Positions 44,992 through 54,458 of a stretch of DNA of 64,000 nucleotides are shown here, in pieces. The notes beneath the pieces were generated by a model. That model was not told where the DNA came from and did not search any database. It was given only the letters and a program-made list of their open reading frames with translations. Source of the DNA: Bacillus sp. BP-3 (GTDB taxonomy: Bacteria; Bacillota; Bacilli; Bacillales; Bacillaceae_G); assembly GCF_028401955.1 (NCBI RefSeq), contig NZ_JAQOTJ010000004.1:62001-126000 (forward strand). Direction: 5' to 3'. Positions within the stretch are counted from its first letter, which is position 1. Every line of letters begins with the position of its first letter. A program made the position numbers and the translations under genes.

Positions 44992-45711
44992 TTACTCACC
45001 TAAATCAACATTGTGGTACACTTGTTGAACATCTTCTAAATCTTCTAATGCATCAATCATTTTTTCAAATTTCACTTGTGCATCTTCTGGAAGTGTTACT
45101 TCGCTTTGTGCAAGCATTGTTAATTCTGCAACTGTAAATTCAATTACACCAGCATTTTTAAATGCCTCTTGCACTGCATGGAATTGATCCGGTTCCGCAT
45201 AAACGATAACCGCTTCCTCTTCTTCCAAGATATCGCGAACGTCTACATCTGCTTCCATTAAGATTTCAAGTGCTTCATCTGCTGTTTTACCTTCAAGGCC
45301 AATAACAGCCGTTGCATCAAACATATACGCTACTGATCCGTTTACTCCCATGTTACCAGCATTTTTGCTAAATGCTGCACGTACATCTGCTGCAGTACGG
45401 TTCACGTTATTTGTTAATGTATCTACGATTACCATTGATCCATTTGGTCCGAATCCTTCATAACGAAGTTCGTCATAGCTTTCTTCTGACCCACCTTTTG
45501 CTTTTTCAATCGCACGGTCAATGATTGTTTTCGGTACATTGTACGTTTTTGCACGTTCAAGTACAACTCTTAAAGTCTGGTTAGATTCTGGATCTGGTTC
45601 ACCCTGTTTTGCTGCTACATAAATTTCTCGTCCAAACTTTGCATAGATACGACTCGTATTTGCATCTTTTGACGCTTTTTTGTCTTTAATATTATTCCAC
45701 TTACGTCCCAT
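44992..45711 (-). CDS. YebC/PmpR (TACO1) family protein
   Basis: 239 aa from the ATG at 45711 ([20 protein letters not shown]), the conserved family start; the 30 codons upstream to 45801 are not family-like and have no ribosome site. Family hallmarks: [58 protein letters not shown]. YebC-type proteins are transcription regulators or translation factors that relieve ribosome stalling. The length and IKDKK form suggest the YeeN subgroup. Confidence 0.92.
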   Translation of the reverse strand: MGRKWNNIKDKKASKDANTSRIYAKFGREIYVAAKQGEPDPESNQTLRVVLERAKTYNVPKTIIDRAIEKAKGGSEESYDELRYEGFGPNGSMVIVDTLTNNVNRTAADVRAAFSKNAGNMGVNGSVAYMFDATAVIGLEGKTADEALEILMEADVDVRDILEEEEAVIVYAEPDQFHAVQEAFKNAGVIEFTVAELTMLAQSEVTLPEDAQVKFEKMIDALEDLEDVQQVYHNVDLGE

Positions 45712-46282
45712 TCTTGTTCCACTCTCTTTCAACTTTGAATCTACATAAAAATAGTAATATAAATCATGCTGTTTCTTCAACAATTTTTCATTATATTTCA
45801 TATTGTTAACAAAAAAGAAAAATTGAAGATGTCACATTTATTCACTATATTGTATTATACCTTATTACAAGTTTAATAATCAAAGAAAGATAGGCCATTC
45901 TTATTTATATACACAAGTTGAAAAACCACATATAAACATGCATCTTTTTTAATGGCCAGGAGCGTCTGGTCATGTATAGTATCTGTCACAGGACCTTTTC
46001 CTGCCACAAGCAATGGTTAAAACAAAGGGAGAAAACGAGTGTAAGACACTTTTTTCTCCCTAGCAGCAACTCATATGCTGAAAGATTAAAATGGATTTAT
46101 ATATTGATGTATACTACCAACTCCATTAAACTTTTAAAAAAGTTTCAAACGATAGTTCAATTTTTAAATTATTATGACATATTTTCATACAGCAAACCTT
46201 AAACATCCTTTTAAAAATAGTAATATATTCAAACTATCAATTCTGTATGAAATCATATAAATTATATCAACAATTCTTCTCT
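45712..46282. other. Intergenic, nothing identified
   Basis: AT-rich ~570 bp without supportable genes. The upstream extension of the YebC frame and a short plus ORF at 45972 lack ribosome sites. Confidence 0.5.
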
Positions 46283-47698
46283 TCAACTCATTTCTTCAAA
46301 TCTATTTTCTGAAATGTTCTCTTCACTTATATGGCTATGTTTTTTTGAATAGGCGAAGTATACAAATGCTCCGATTACTAACCAAATCCCAAAATACAAC
46401 CACGTTGTGAATGGTAGATTAATCATTAGAAATACGCAACATACAATTGAAATAATCGGCAAAACTGGCACAAGCGGAACCATAAATCCACGCTGTAGTT
46501 TCGGGTGCGTTTTACGAAGAATAATTACAGATACACTAACCATCGCAAATGTTAATAGTGCCCCAATATTCGCTAAGTTTGACAACTCTTTTAAATCGAT
46601 AAATCCAGCAATTAAAGCACTTCCGATTCCTGTTAACCATGTTGTAAATACTGGTGCTTCAGTTTTTTTATTAATTTTCGCAAATGACTTTGGAAGTAAA
46701 CCATCACGGCTCATCGCGAAAAATACACGTGTTGTCGCATAGATATATGCAAAAATTACAGCCATAATACCAATTACCGCTCCAATTGCAATAACACCAG
46801 CCACTTTATCTTGTCCAACAACTTCTAAAACATAAGCCATTGCTTCCGGTACATTTAATTCTTTGTACGAAACCATTCCTGTCATAACAAGGCAAACTGC
46901 AATATAAATGATTGTACAAATAGCGAGTGATGCAATAATACCAATCGGCAGGTCGCGCTGCGGATTTTTTACTTCTTCTGCTGAAGTTGCCAGCGCATCA
47001 AATCCTAAGAAAGCAAAAAATACAGCCGCTCCTCCTGCAAAAACGCCGCTTAAGCCATACGGTGCGAATGGAACCCAGTTTGATGGTTTTACATAAAACA
47101 CACCAACTGCAATAAATAATACAACTATACTAATTTTAATTAACACCATTGCATTGTTTATACGTTTACTTTCTTTCGTCCCACGTGATAATAACCATGT
47201 TAATACAAGTGTAATCATGACTGCTGGCAAATTTACAATACCGCCCTGTGATGGGATTGTTAACAACTTTTTCGGTATCTCTAATCCAAATCCACTTATT
47301 AAGTTGTGAAAATACCCCGTCCATCCACCAGCTACTGCTGCTGTTGTTACGACGTATACAGACAGTAACGTCCATCCCATTAAATGCGCTACAAACTCCC
47401 CAATTGTTGCATATGAATATGTGTATACACTACCTGATACTGGAAGTGTAGAAGCAACTTCGGCATAACATAACGCTGCAAATCCACAAACAATTGCTGC
47501 AATCATAAATGAAAAAATAACCGCTGGACCAGCATCTCTTGCCGCAACTAATCCAGTGAGCACAAGAACGCCAGTCCCGATTATCGCACCAATACCTAAC
47601 ATTGTTAGATCAAACGCGCCCAATGTTTTCGTTAAAGTCTTACTTTGACTTTCTCTTAACAATTGGGTAACAGATTTCTTTTTAAATAAATTAACTAT
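46283..47698 (-). CDS. APC-family amino acid permease (YfnA-like)
   Basis: About 471 aa, twelve predicted membrane helices; LTMLGIGAIIGTGVLVLTGL is the APC substrate/unwound helix 1 motif. The reading frame extends 12 codons above the TTG at 47662 to give NLFKKKSVTQLLRESQSK, the normal N-terminus of this family, but the codon 8 bp after AAGGGGG is ATA (47698-47696). So it may start at ATA, or use the TTG with no ribosome site. Downstream of ald and tdcB; likely imports an amino acid (alanine, serine or threonine are candidates). Confidence 0.85.
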   Translation of the reverse strand: MVNLFKKKSVTQLLRESQSKTLTKTLGAFDLTMLGIGAIIGTGVLVLTGLVAARDAGPAVIFSFMIAAIVCGFAALCYAEVASTLPVSGSVYTYSYATIGEFVAHLMGWTLLSVYVVTTAAVAGGWTGYFHNLISGFGLEIPKKLLTIPSQGGIVNLPAVMITLVLTWLLSRGTKESKRINNAMVLIKISIVVLFIAVGVFYVKPSNWVPFAPYGLSGVFAGGAAVFFAFLGFDALATSAEEVKNPQRDLPIGIIASLAICTIIYIAVCLVMTGMVSYKELNVPEAMAYVLEVVGQDKVAGVIAIGAVIGIMAVIFAYIYATTRVFFAMSRDGLLPKSFAKINKKTEAPVFTTWLTGIGSALIAGFIDLKELSNLANIGALLTFAMVSVSVIILRKTHPKLQRGFMVPLVPVLPIISIVCCVFLMINLPFTTWLYFGIWLVIGAFVYFAYSKKHSHISEENISENRFEEMS

Positions 47699-47724
47699 AA
47701 TCCTTACCCCCTTTTATTAAGAAA

Positions 47725-47747
47725 AGCTAAGAGGATCTCTCTTAGCT
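47725..47747 (-). terminator. Weak intra-operon terminator or attenuator
   Basis: AGCTAAGAG-N5-CTCTTAGCT perfect 9-bp stem with TTTTCTT following on the minus strand, between tdcB and the permease. Confidence 0.5.
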
Positions 47748-47805
47748 CTTCTTGTGTTCTATAAACCTATCTAGTCTCATTTTTTATTTAGCAATTTTCA
47801 GTTCA

Positions 47806-48804
47806 TTACTTTACTTCATTCGCAAAGAAATGCTCACATACGCTAGAAATACGAGTTAAATCAACATTTCCGCCAGAAATAATCGCTACTACTTTTTTCC
47901 CTTTAATATAGGAATCAACTTTACCTGCAAGAAGAGCAGCTGTCGCTAATGCTCCTGCGCCTTCTACAACAGCTTTTCCGCGTTGTAATAAATCTTTCAT
48001 AGCTACTTCTAACTCATCTTCTGATACAGTTACAATATCATCTACTAATTCTTCTACGATTTCAAAAGTTAAGGTTCCTGGAATTTTTACAGCGCAACCA
48101 TCAGCAATAGTTGGTGCTTCATAATGCTCTACAATTTCACCTTTAACATACGAAGCTTTCATTCCATGAACATTATCAGCTTGAACACCAATTATATTAA
48201 TTGAAGGATTAAAAGTTTTAAGTGCTACCGCGATTCCAGAAATAATTCCGCCCCCGCCAATAGGTACAATTACAGTATCAACATCCCACATATCATCAAG
48301 AATGTCGAGGCCAATTGTTCCCTGACCTGCCATAACTTGTACATCATCATATGGATGTAAATATGTTTCTCCAGTTTCTTTTATAATTTCTTCACATTTT
48401 GCTTTTGCATCATCAAACGTATCACCATATAAAATGACTTCTGAGCCGTATCCTCTCGTTGCTTCAACTTTCGCTTTTGGAGCAGAAGTTGGCATTACAA
48501 TTTTACTTTTAATGCCAAGTAAATGTGAAGATAACGCAACACCTTGGGCATGGTTACCAGCCGAACAAGCAATAACTCCACGAGCTTTTTCTTCATCTGT
48601 TAAAGTAGAAATTTTATTGAAGGCCCCGCGAAATTTAAATGATCCTGTTAATTGCATATTTTCTAATTTTAAATAGATTTCCCCGCCTGTTTTACTTGTT
48701 AAATAAAAGGATTTAACAAGTGGTGTTTTACGAGCGTTTCTATCAAGAATTTGTTTGGCATTTTTAATATCATCAATATTTAGTGGCAAAGTTTTAGTAA
48801 TCAT
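47806..48804 (-). CDS. tdcB: Threonine dehydratase, catabolic type
   Basis: 332 aa. PLP lysine in [25 protein letters not shown], and [14 protein letters not shown] binding the phosphate. It lacks the C-terminal regulatory ACT domain of biosynthetic IlvA, so it is the catabolic form converting threonine (or serine) to 2-oxobutanoate (pyruvate) and ammonia. One bp after ald: same operon. Confidence 0.88.
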   Translation of the reverse strand: MITKTLPLNIDDIKNAKQILDRNARKTPLVKSFYLTSKTGGEIYLKLENMQLTGSFKFRGAFNKISTLTDEEKARGVIACSAGNHAQGVALSSHLLGIKSKIVMPTSAPKAKVEATRGYGSEVILYGDTFDDAKAKCEEIIKETGETYLHPYDDVQVMAGQGTIGLDILDDMWDVDTVIVPIGGGGIISGIAVALKTFNPSINIIGVQADNVHGMKASYVKGEIVEHYEAPTIADGCAVKIPGTLTFEIVEELVDDIVTVSEDELEVAMKDLLQRGKAVVEGAGALATAALLAGKVDSYIKGKKVVAIISGGNVDLTRISSVCEHFFANEVK

Positions 48805-48805
48805 A

Positions 48806-49915
48806 TTATAACACTTCTTTCAATTGTTTATAATCTAACCCTAACGTTGTACCTAGATTTTCATAAGTGATTGTTCCTTTATAAATATTGATACCATGTA
48901 CTAATGAAGGTTTGTTTTGAATAGTCGCTTCTAAACCATCGTTAGCAATTGCTAATAAATAATCGATATTTCCATTCGCTAATGCCATAGTAGAAGTACG
49001 TGGAGTTGCCCCTGGCATATTTGGTACAGCATAATGAATGACATCGTGCTTAATAAATACAGGATCATTATGTGTTGTATAGTGATCAATTGTTTCAATC
49101 GTTCCACCCTGATCGATTGAAATATCAACAACAACACTGCCCGGCTTCATAGACTGAATCATGTACTCTTTCACAATTTTTGGTGGTCTAGCACCCGGAA
49201 TTAAAATTGTTGAAATAAATAAATCTGCCGTTTTAATAGCTTTTTCTAAGTTTTCAGTAGTAGATTCGATAACTTCAACTTGATCATTTGCATATTTTTC
49301 TTTTAAATAAGCAATTTGTTTTTGATTTAACTCTAAAATCGTTACGTGGCAACCGATTCCAACTGCCATATCACAAGCATTAATTGCAGCGTTACCTCCG
49401 CCTAAAATTACAACATTACCAGCTGGAATACCTTCTATTCCTGATAATAAAATACCTTCTCCTTCATGTTGTTTTTCTAAATAATAAGCTCCCATAAACA
49501 CTGCACGACGCCCAGCAATTGCACTCATCGGTTTTAATAATGTTAAAACTCCATTTTCACTTATTGTTTCTCCAGCAATAGCTGTTGTTCCCGCTTTTCT
49601 CATCGCTTCAACACACTCTTTTGAAGCTGCTAAATGTAAAAATCCCCAAACAATTAAATCCTTCTTAAAATATTTATATTCTTCTACTAAAGGTTCTTTT
49701 ACCTTTACTAGCATATCAACATCCCAAGCTTGCTCTTGAGTAACTAAAGTAGCACCTGCATTTGTATACTCTTCATTTGTATAACCTGATCCTAGACCAG
49801 CATCTTTTTCTACTAAGACTTCATGTCCAGCCTCAATTAATTTTCGAGCATTTTCTGGTGTCATCCCAACACGTGCTTCACCTTTTTTAATTTCTTTCAC
49901 TACGCCAATTTTCAT
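48806..49915 (-). CDS. ald: Alanine dehydrogenase
   Basis: 369 aa. [35 protein letters not shown] (active-site His), [20 protein letters not shown] (NAD-binding Rossmann) and [17 protein letters not shown]. Interconverts alanine and pyruvate plus ammonia. AAAGGATG ribosome site. The dinucleotide motif GGGNAAINA differs from the usual GGGVVGTNA of Bacillus Ald, suggesting a paralogue. Heads a catabolic operon with tdcB and a permease. Confidence 0.92.
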   Translation of the reverse strand: MKIGVVKEIKKGEARVGMTPENARKLIEAGHEVLVEKDAGLGSGYTNEEYTNAGATLVTQEQAWDVDMLVKVKEPLVEEYKYFKKDLIVWGFLHLAASKECVEAMRKAGTTAIAGETISENGVLTLLKPMSAIAGRRAVFMGAYYLEKQHEGEGILLSGIEGIPAGNVVILGGGNAAINACDMAVGIGCHVTILELNQKQIAYLKEKYANDQVEVIESTTENLEKAIKTADLFISTILIPGARPPKIVKEYMIQSMKPGSVVVDISIDQGGTIETIDHYTTHNDPVFIKHDVIHYAVPNMPGATPRTSTMALANGNIDYLLAIANDGLEATIQNKPSLVHGINIYKGTITYENLGTTLGLDYKQLKEVL

Positions 49916-50077
49916 GTTGCCACATCCTTTTACTTTTAAAATGTAATATACACTATTACATTATTTTTATACGATCCAAATAAATTCATGGAATATAATC
50001 AAACATTCTTATATTTCCTCGTTTGTCTGAATCGCTGTTCACACCTACAAGATACACTTAGAAAAATGATGAGTCAA

Positions 50078-50103
50078 CATTTTGTGAAATAGTTCACAAA
50101 ATG
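50078..50103. promoter_or_regulatory. CRP/FNR-like palindrome 1 (ald-permease intergenic)
   Basis: Perfect palindrome CATTTTGTGAA-ATAG-TTCACAAAATG; its core TGTGA-N6-TCACA (50083-50098) is the CRP/FNR consensus. Lies 163 bp upstream of ald. Confidence 0.7.
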
Positions 50104-50236
50104 TTTTTTTTATTTTAAAATAATTTTTTTCTTAAAGAGAAGGATTGAAACCACTTTTTAAGTATGATAGACTTTGTCTCGAATAACATCTCTTATGAAT
50201 TCACATGAAATGCAATTTTATTTTTTTATTCACATT

Positions 50237-50252
50237 TGTGAACTTTTTCACA
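50237..50252. promoter_or_regulatory. CRP/FNR-like site 2
   Basis: TGTGA-ACTTTT-TCACA, exact to consensus, with an overlapping TTCACA-TT-TGTGAA palindrome. Confidence 0.6.
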
Positions 50253-50290
50253 TTAAACAACATAGAAATACCCTTATATTTCTATGAATT

Positions 50291-50306
50291 TGTGCATTAT
50301 ATCACA
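50291..50306. promoter_or_regulatory. CRP/FNR-like site 3
   Basis: TGTGC-ATTATA-TCACA, one mismatch to consensus, 126 bp upstream of the divergent permease start. Confidence 0.5.
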
Positions 50307-50364
50307 AATGAAATTTAATTTTTTCAATATTAACGCACTATTTAATAAAATGAAGGGATATACT

Positions 50365-50451
50365 ATGAAAGCTGAAGCAAAAATGAATTCATCAGATGTT
50401 ATATGTATTTTTACTAACAGGAGTGATTATTATGTCACAAGCACAACTTAA
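50365..50451 (+). CDS. Possible leader peptide (28 aa) overlapping the permease start
   Basis: AAGGGATATACT precedes an ATG encoding KAEAKMNSSDVICIFTNRSD and eight more residues; its stop lies 20 bp inside the permease gene, in another frame. It could couple or regulate translation. No conservation data; may be chance. Confidence 0.3.
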   Translation: MKAEAKMNSSDVICIFTNRSDYYVTSTT

Positions 50452-51775
50452 AAAAGAAATTGGCTTCTTTGCAGCATTAACAACAGTTATTGGTACTGTT
50501 ATTGGTGCAGGTGTATTTTTTAAGCCTACTGCACTATACGGCGTAACTGGATCAGCAAGTTTAGGATTACTTGCATGGGTAATTGGAGGAATCTTAACTG
50601 TTTGCTCAGGTTTAACTGCAGCTGAACTTTCAGCAGCTATTCCTGAAACAGGTGGAATGATGGCATATTTAAAGCGTACTTATGGAAACTTAACTGCTTT
50701 CCTACTAGGGTGGGCACAAACTGTTATCTACTTCCCTGCCAATATTGCAGCACTTGCAATTATTTTCGGTACACAAGCAGTTAGTTTATTTGGATTAAAT
50801 GCGAATGAACATAAATTGATGATTATTGGAGTTGCTGTTATTACCGCAGCATTCGTAACCTTTATGAACTCCTTAGGGGCGAAAGCAGCTGGTGGAATTC
50901 AAATGGTATCGACTATTTGTAAATTAGTTCCTTTAGCATTACTTATTATTTTTGGATTATTGCATAAAGGCGACGTAACTCTACAACTGTTTCCAGTAGA
51001 AGCAGGACCAGGTAAATCATTTATATCTGCACTTGGATCTGGTTTACTTGCAACAATGTTTGCTTATGATGGATGGATTCATGTAGGAAATATCGCTGGA
51101 GAAATGAAAAATCCTAAAAAAGACTTACCTAAAGCAATTGTAATCGGATTATCTACTGTAATGGTTGTGTACTTACTTATTAATATTGCATTCCTTATGG
51201 TTATGTCTGCATCAGCACTTGCAGGAACTGATACACCTGCATCTCAAGTAGCGACAATTTTATTTGGAGCAATGGGAGGAAAATTAGTTACAATCGGTAT
51301 TTTAATTTCCGTATTTGGAACAATCAATGGATACATTATGACAGGAATGCGTATCCCTTATGCAATGGCATTAGAAAATAAACTACCGTTTAGTAAATGG
51401 TTTGCAACATTATCTAAAAATGGCCACGTTCCTTATAATTCTGGAATCTTTATGTTATGCGTTTCGGTTATCATGATGGTTATCGGTGGATTCAACACAT
51501 TAACAGATATGTTAGTGTTTGTTATCTGGATATTCTATACAATGACTTTCGTAGCAGTATTCATTTTACGTAAAAGAGAACCAGATCTTGTGCGTCCTTA
51601 CAAAGTACCACTTTATCCTATTATACCGTTAATTTCCATTGTAGGTGGATCATTTATCGTTATTAATACTCTTTTCACACAAACACTGCTTGCACTATGC
51701 GGTATCGGCTTAACAGCTTTAGGACTTCCAATTTACTATGCAATGCGACACAAGCATATAGAACCTAATAAATAA
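50432..51775 (+). CDS. APC-family amino acid permease (SteT-like)
   Basis: 447 aa, twelve helices. IGFFAALTTVIGTVIGAGVF is the APC helix 1 motif; DGWIHVGNIAGEMKNPKKDL follows helix 6-7. Resembles Ser/Thr exchangers such as SteT. ATG at 50432 with AGGAGTGATTATT; 12 codons further up have no ribosome site. Divergent from the ald operon; shared upstream sites suggest co-regulation. Confidence 0.9.
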   Translation: MSQAQLKKEIGFFAALTTVIGTVIGAGVFFKPTALYGVTGSASLGLLAWVIGGILTVCSGLTAAELSAAIPETGGMMAYLKRTYGNLTAFLLGWAQTVIYFPANIAALAIIFGTQAVSLFGLNANEHKLMIIGVAVITAAFVTFMNSLGAKAAGGIQMVSTICKLVPLALLIIFGLLHKGDVTLQLFPVEAGPGKSFISALGSGLLATMFAYDGWIHVGNIAGEMKNPKKDLPKAIVIGLSTVMVVYLLINIAFLMVMSASALAGTDTPASQVATILFGAMGGKLVTIGILISVFGTINGYIMTGMRIPYAMALENKLPFSKWFATLSKNGHVPYNSGIFMLCVSVIMMVIGGFNTLTDMLVFVIWIFYTMTFVAVFILRKREPDLVRPYKVPLYPIIPLISIVGGSFIVINTLFTQTLLALCGIGLTALGLPIYYAMRHKHIEPNK

Positions 51776-51793
51776 TCATTTAGAAACAGTTAG

Positions 51794-51838
51794 ACGTGTA
51801 TAAAATCCTTAATGGATTTTATACACGTTTATTTTTTA
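51794..51838 (+). terminator. Terminator of the permease gene
   Basis: ACGTGTATAAAATCC and GGATTTTATACACGT perfect arms with a 5-nt loop, followed by TTATTTTTT. Confidence 0.85.
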
Positions 51839-51874
51839 TAACCTCTAATGATATCCGTAACCTAAAAATGCAAT

Positions 51875-53167
51875 TCAAATACCACTTTGTATATCTTTGT
51901 TTCCTTTAGAAGGTGTTTTTCCCCCTTCATTTCTTAATGCTTTTTTTACTGCAACTGTCATTACAATCATCGCAATACTTACAAACAGTGTAGGAAGATA
52001 TACCTTTATACTAAAAGCTTCAAAGATGACACCATATATGACCTGCCCCATAGGTGCCATGCATTGTGCAACCGCCATAATAATCGCCATAACTTTCCCT
52101 AAATTTTCATTTGGTGTTTTCTTTTGTACAGCGGTAATGACAAAAATAGAGATTATAGTCATCGCTATTGCAATAAGAACTGCACATAAGATAAAGAGTA
52201 TGAATGACGGATAGGATCCTAGCCCAAGCATAAGGGGCGTAATTGATAAAGCCATCGGTACAATCAATAAAGCAATTACGAGAAACCAATGATACAGTTT
52301 TTTCATTTGCATCTTTTTTGAAAAGAAGCCGATGGACAATGCCCCTAAAATTGTAGCAAATTCTATGAGTCCCATTCCAATACCATACATTGCGTCACTA
52401 CTTTGCATGACTACCCGTAAAATGATGGGAGCACCAATAACAAATAACGGTGTGAGAATTAAATTGAGTAAAGCTGCAAGGATTATGCATTTCAAAATAA
52501 AAGGTTGCTTAATTACGTAAATAAACCCAACTTTTAAGTCGTTTATGATAGTCGATATGATATGTCCATCTCGTTCTCTTTCTACAAACGGGATGTTAAT
52601 AAAAATTGCTAATACTGCTGCTAAGAAAAAAGCGATACAACTCATCACAACCAATACTTTTAATCCTACAATACCATATAATACTCCGCCTAAAACAGGA
52701 GCTGCTACGCTTGATAGCGCTTGAACACCGTTTACAATACCGTTTGCCTGCTCCAGTTTATTTTCCGCAACTAACAAAGGAACACATGCCATGACAACTG
52801 GTGAATACATGGCGCCAATCATCGCTAGCAAAACCATGACAACACCTATAAAGATCACAGAAGTATTACCCGCTGCTAAAAACAAAATAAAATAAAATAC
52901 AATGGCACTACTTGCAAAATCAAAAATTACCATTAAGTTGCGGCGGTTGAATCTGTCAGCTATAGCCCCGCCAACAGGTGATAACAAAAGTGGCACATTT
53001 GATACAGCATACAAAGTTGCATATATATCTACCCGGCCCGTTATGTCCAACACATAGAGAGATAAGGTAAAACGAAGGAGAGAAGAACCTAATATTGATA
53101 TAATCTGTCCGACTACCATTAAGTGAAATGCTTTAGGAAAAGGCTTTATATTGCTATTATTTTGCAT
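51875..53167 (-). CDS. MFS efflux transporter
   Basis: About 430 aa, twelve helices. GGAIADRFNRRNLMVIFDFA is the MFS loop 2-3 motif; family resembles drug/macrolide and EntS-type exporters. ATG 53167 has GGAAGGTG eight bp upstream. A 19-bp operator identical in type to that of the adjacent tetR lies just upstream, so the pump is likely repressed by that regulator. Substrate unknown. Confidence 0.9.
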   Translation of the reverse strand: MQNNSNIKPFPKAFHLMVVGQIISILGSSLLRFTLSLYVLDITGRVDIYATLYAVSNVPLLLSPVGGAIADRFNRRNLMVIFDFASSAIVFYFILFLAAGNTSVIFIGVVMVLLAMIGAMYSPVVMACVPLLVAENKLEQANGIVNGVQALSSVAAPVLGGVLYGIVGLKVLVVMSCIAFFLAAVLAIFINIPFVERERDGHIISTIINDLKVGFIYVIKQPFILKCIILAALLNLILTPLFVIGAPIILRVVMQSSDAMYGIGMGLIEFATILGALSIGFFSKKMQMKKLYHWFLVIALLIVPMALSITPLMLGLGSYPSFILFILCAVLIAIAMTIISIFVITAVQKKTPNENLGKVMAIIMAVAQCMAPMGQVIYGVIFEAFSIKVYLPTLFVSIAMIVMTVAVKKALRNEGGKTPSKGNKDIQSGI

Positions 53168-53193
53168 AATATGCACACCTTCCATAAAGATAT

Positions 53194-53212
53194 TAGACCG
53201 ACTGCCGGTCTA
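53194..53212. promoter_or_regulatory. TetR-type operator upstream of the MFS gene
   Basis: TAGACCGACTGCCGGTCTA, a near-perfect palindrome, 27 bp upstream of the MFS start. Matches 54050-54068 at all but one position. Confidence 0.85.
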
Positions 53213-53231
53213 TATTTTTGTATAAAATACT

Positions 53232-53372
53232 ACCCTTAAATTTCCCGGCACATAAGTCGCTGCTATGTGAATACAACATGATCTCTTAAACCTCGCATGT
53301 GAAAGGAAATGGCCCTGACCGTTTCTATGTGCGGCCAGATGCTCTCGTCTCCTCCCGAAAAAAGTTTTTTTA
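53232..53372. repeat. Dispersed repeat, copy 3 (best preserved)
   Basis: About 140 bp: TTAAATTTCCCGGCACATAA at the left, CTGCTATG, then GTGCGGCCAGATGCTCTC and an A-run at the right. Shares left-end and right-end words with copies at 11784 and 13635. Lies between the MFS gene and tetR. Confidence 0.5.
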
Positions 53373-53383
53373 TGTCGTTAATC

Positions 53384-54031
53384 TTATTCGTCATTTCCAG
53401 ACTGTCTCATCAAAATACCTAAAATGGAATCCAAACTTCCTTTTTTAGCTCCAAGAGTAGTCTCCGTTATGTTGATAAACGCTTTTGCTCTTTGCATCGC
53501 TTCATAAGGCTGCCACTGAAACAATCCTTCATCGAATATTACTTGTGCAGAAGCAAGCAAAAATTCTATCGTTTCTTGTGGATAATCTGTCATAAAAACC
53601 TTTTCATTGATTCCTTGCTTAATCACCTCCGTCAAAACAGGTGTTAGATGTAAAATGGACTGAACTAAGCTTCTCTGGTGCATTTCCGCATTACTTGGTT
53701 GGTGAAATTGCTCAATCATTTTTTCTTTGTTCCCCCCAGTTTTTGGTGCTTGCGCCATTAAAATATGAAATAATTTATCAAGTACAGGGATATTAGGATC
53801 TGAAGCAATCTTTTTTGCTGCCGCTACATCTGCATGTACAATTCGCATAATAATCGCATCCATTACTTCCTCTTTTGATTTGAAATAATGATAGAACGTT
53901 CCTTTCGCGATACCAATTTCCTGCAGAATATCGTTTACCGTCGTTTTCATATATCCTTTAGAAGTAAACAGTTTTTCTGCAGTATCTAAAATTTCATTTC
54001 TCCGTTCTTCATGTTCCTTTACAATTCTCAT
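53384..54031 (-). CDS. TetR-family repressor
   Basis: 215 aa. HTH: ILQEIGIAKGTFYHYFKSKE after AEKLFTSKGYMKTTVND. The C-terminal ligand domain is divergent. ATG 54031 has AAAAAGGAG. Operators at 54050-54068 (own promoter) and 53194-53212 (MFS gene) imply autoregulation and control of the pump. Confidence 0.92.
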   Translation of the reverse strand: MRIVKEHEERRNEILDTAEKLFTSKGYMKTTVNDILQEIGIAKGTFYHYFKSKEEVMDAIIMRIVHADVAAAKKIASDPNIPVLDKLFHILMAQAPKTGGNKEKMIEQFHQPSNAEMHQRSLVQSILHLTPVLTEVIKQGINEKVFMTDYPQETIEFLLASAQVIFDEGLFQWQPYEAMQRAKAFINITETTLGAKKGSLDSILGILMRQSGNDE

Positions 54032-54049
54032 GAATAAACTCCTTTTTAC

Positions 54050-54068
54050 TAGACCGACTGTCGGTCTA
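54050..54068. promoter_or_regulatory. TetR-type operator upstream of tetR
   Basis: TAGACCGACTGTCGGTCTA palindrome 18 bp upstream of the tetR start; paired with 53194-53212. Confidence 0.85.
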
Positions 54069-54458
54069 ATATAATTATATGTAAACACTTCAAAAAGTTG
54101 CTCTTTATTATAAATCCGTATTTATTGAATAACTAAATTAAACTTTTACTCCATATAAGAAAAATTCACGATGACATTTATTTTGTCCTTCCTGCTTCAC
54201 TAAAGCTCACACTCTAATGATTCCTTTTCTACACTAACGTTCTATTTCCTTTTCATTCTCAAAATTATTAGCCCTGCAAGTTCACAAATTCAACTTGTAG
54301 GGCTAATACTGCCATACTTTATAAATCATTATATAAAACCTTCGTTCAATCTCCTACGATGAAGCAAAGTAACTTGTTTAGCTACATGCTCAAGAAAACA
54401 GCCTGAAAGAAGAGCAATTTATTATGCCCCATCTTCACCATTCTGTGAACCACAATTC
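54069..54458. other. Intergenic with a hairpin and a coding scrap
   Basis: A 13-bp near-perfect hairpin (AGCCCTGCAAGTT and AACTTGTAGGGCT, 54271-54305). On the minus strand about 54330-54415 reads ALLSGCFLEHVAKQVTLLHR then RRLNEGFI and a stop, which looks like the tail of a lost gene. Family not recognised. Confidence 0.35.

Noticed and set aside
45712-45801. 30-residue N-terminal extension of the YebC-type protein
   Set aside because: The family starts at MGRKW; the extension has no ribosome site and atypical composition.
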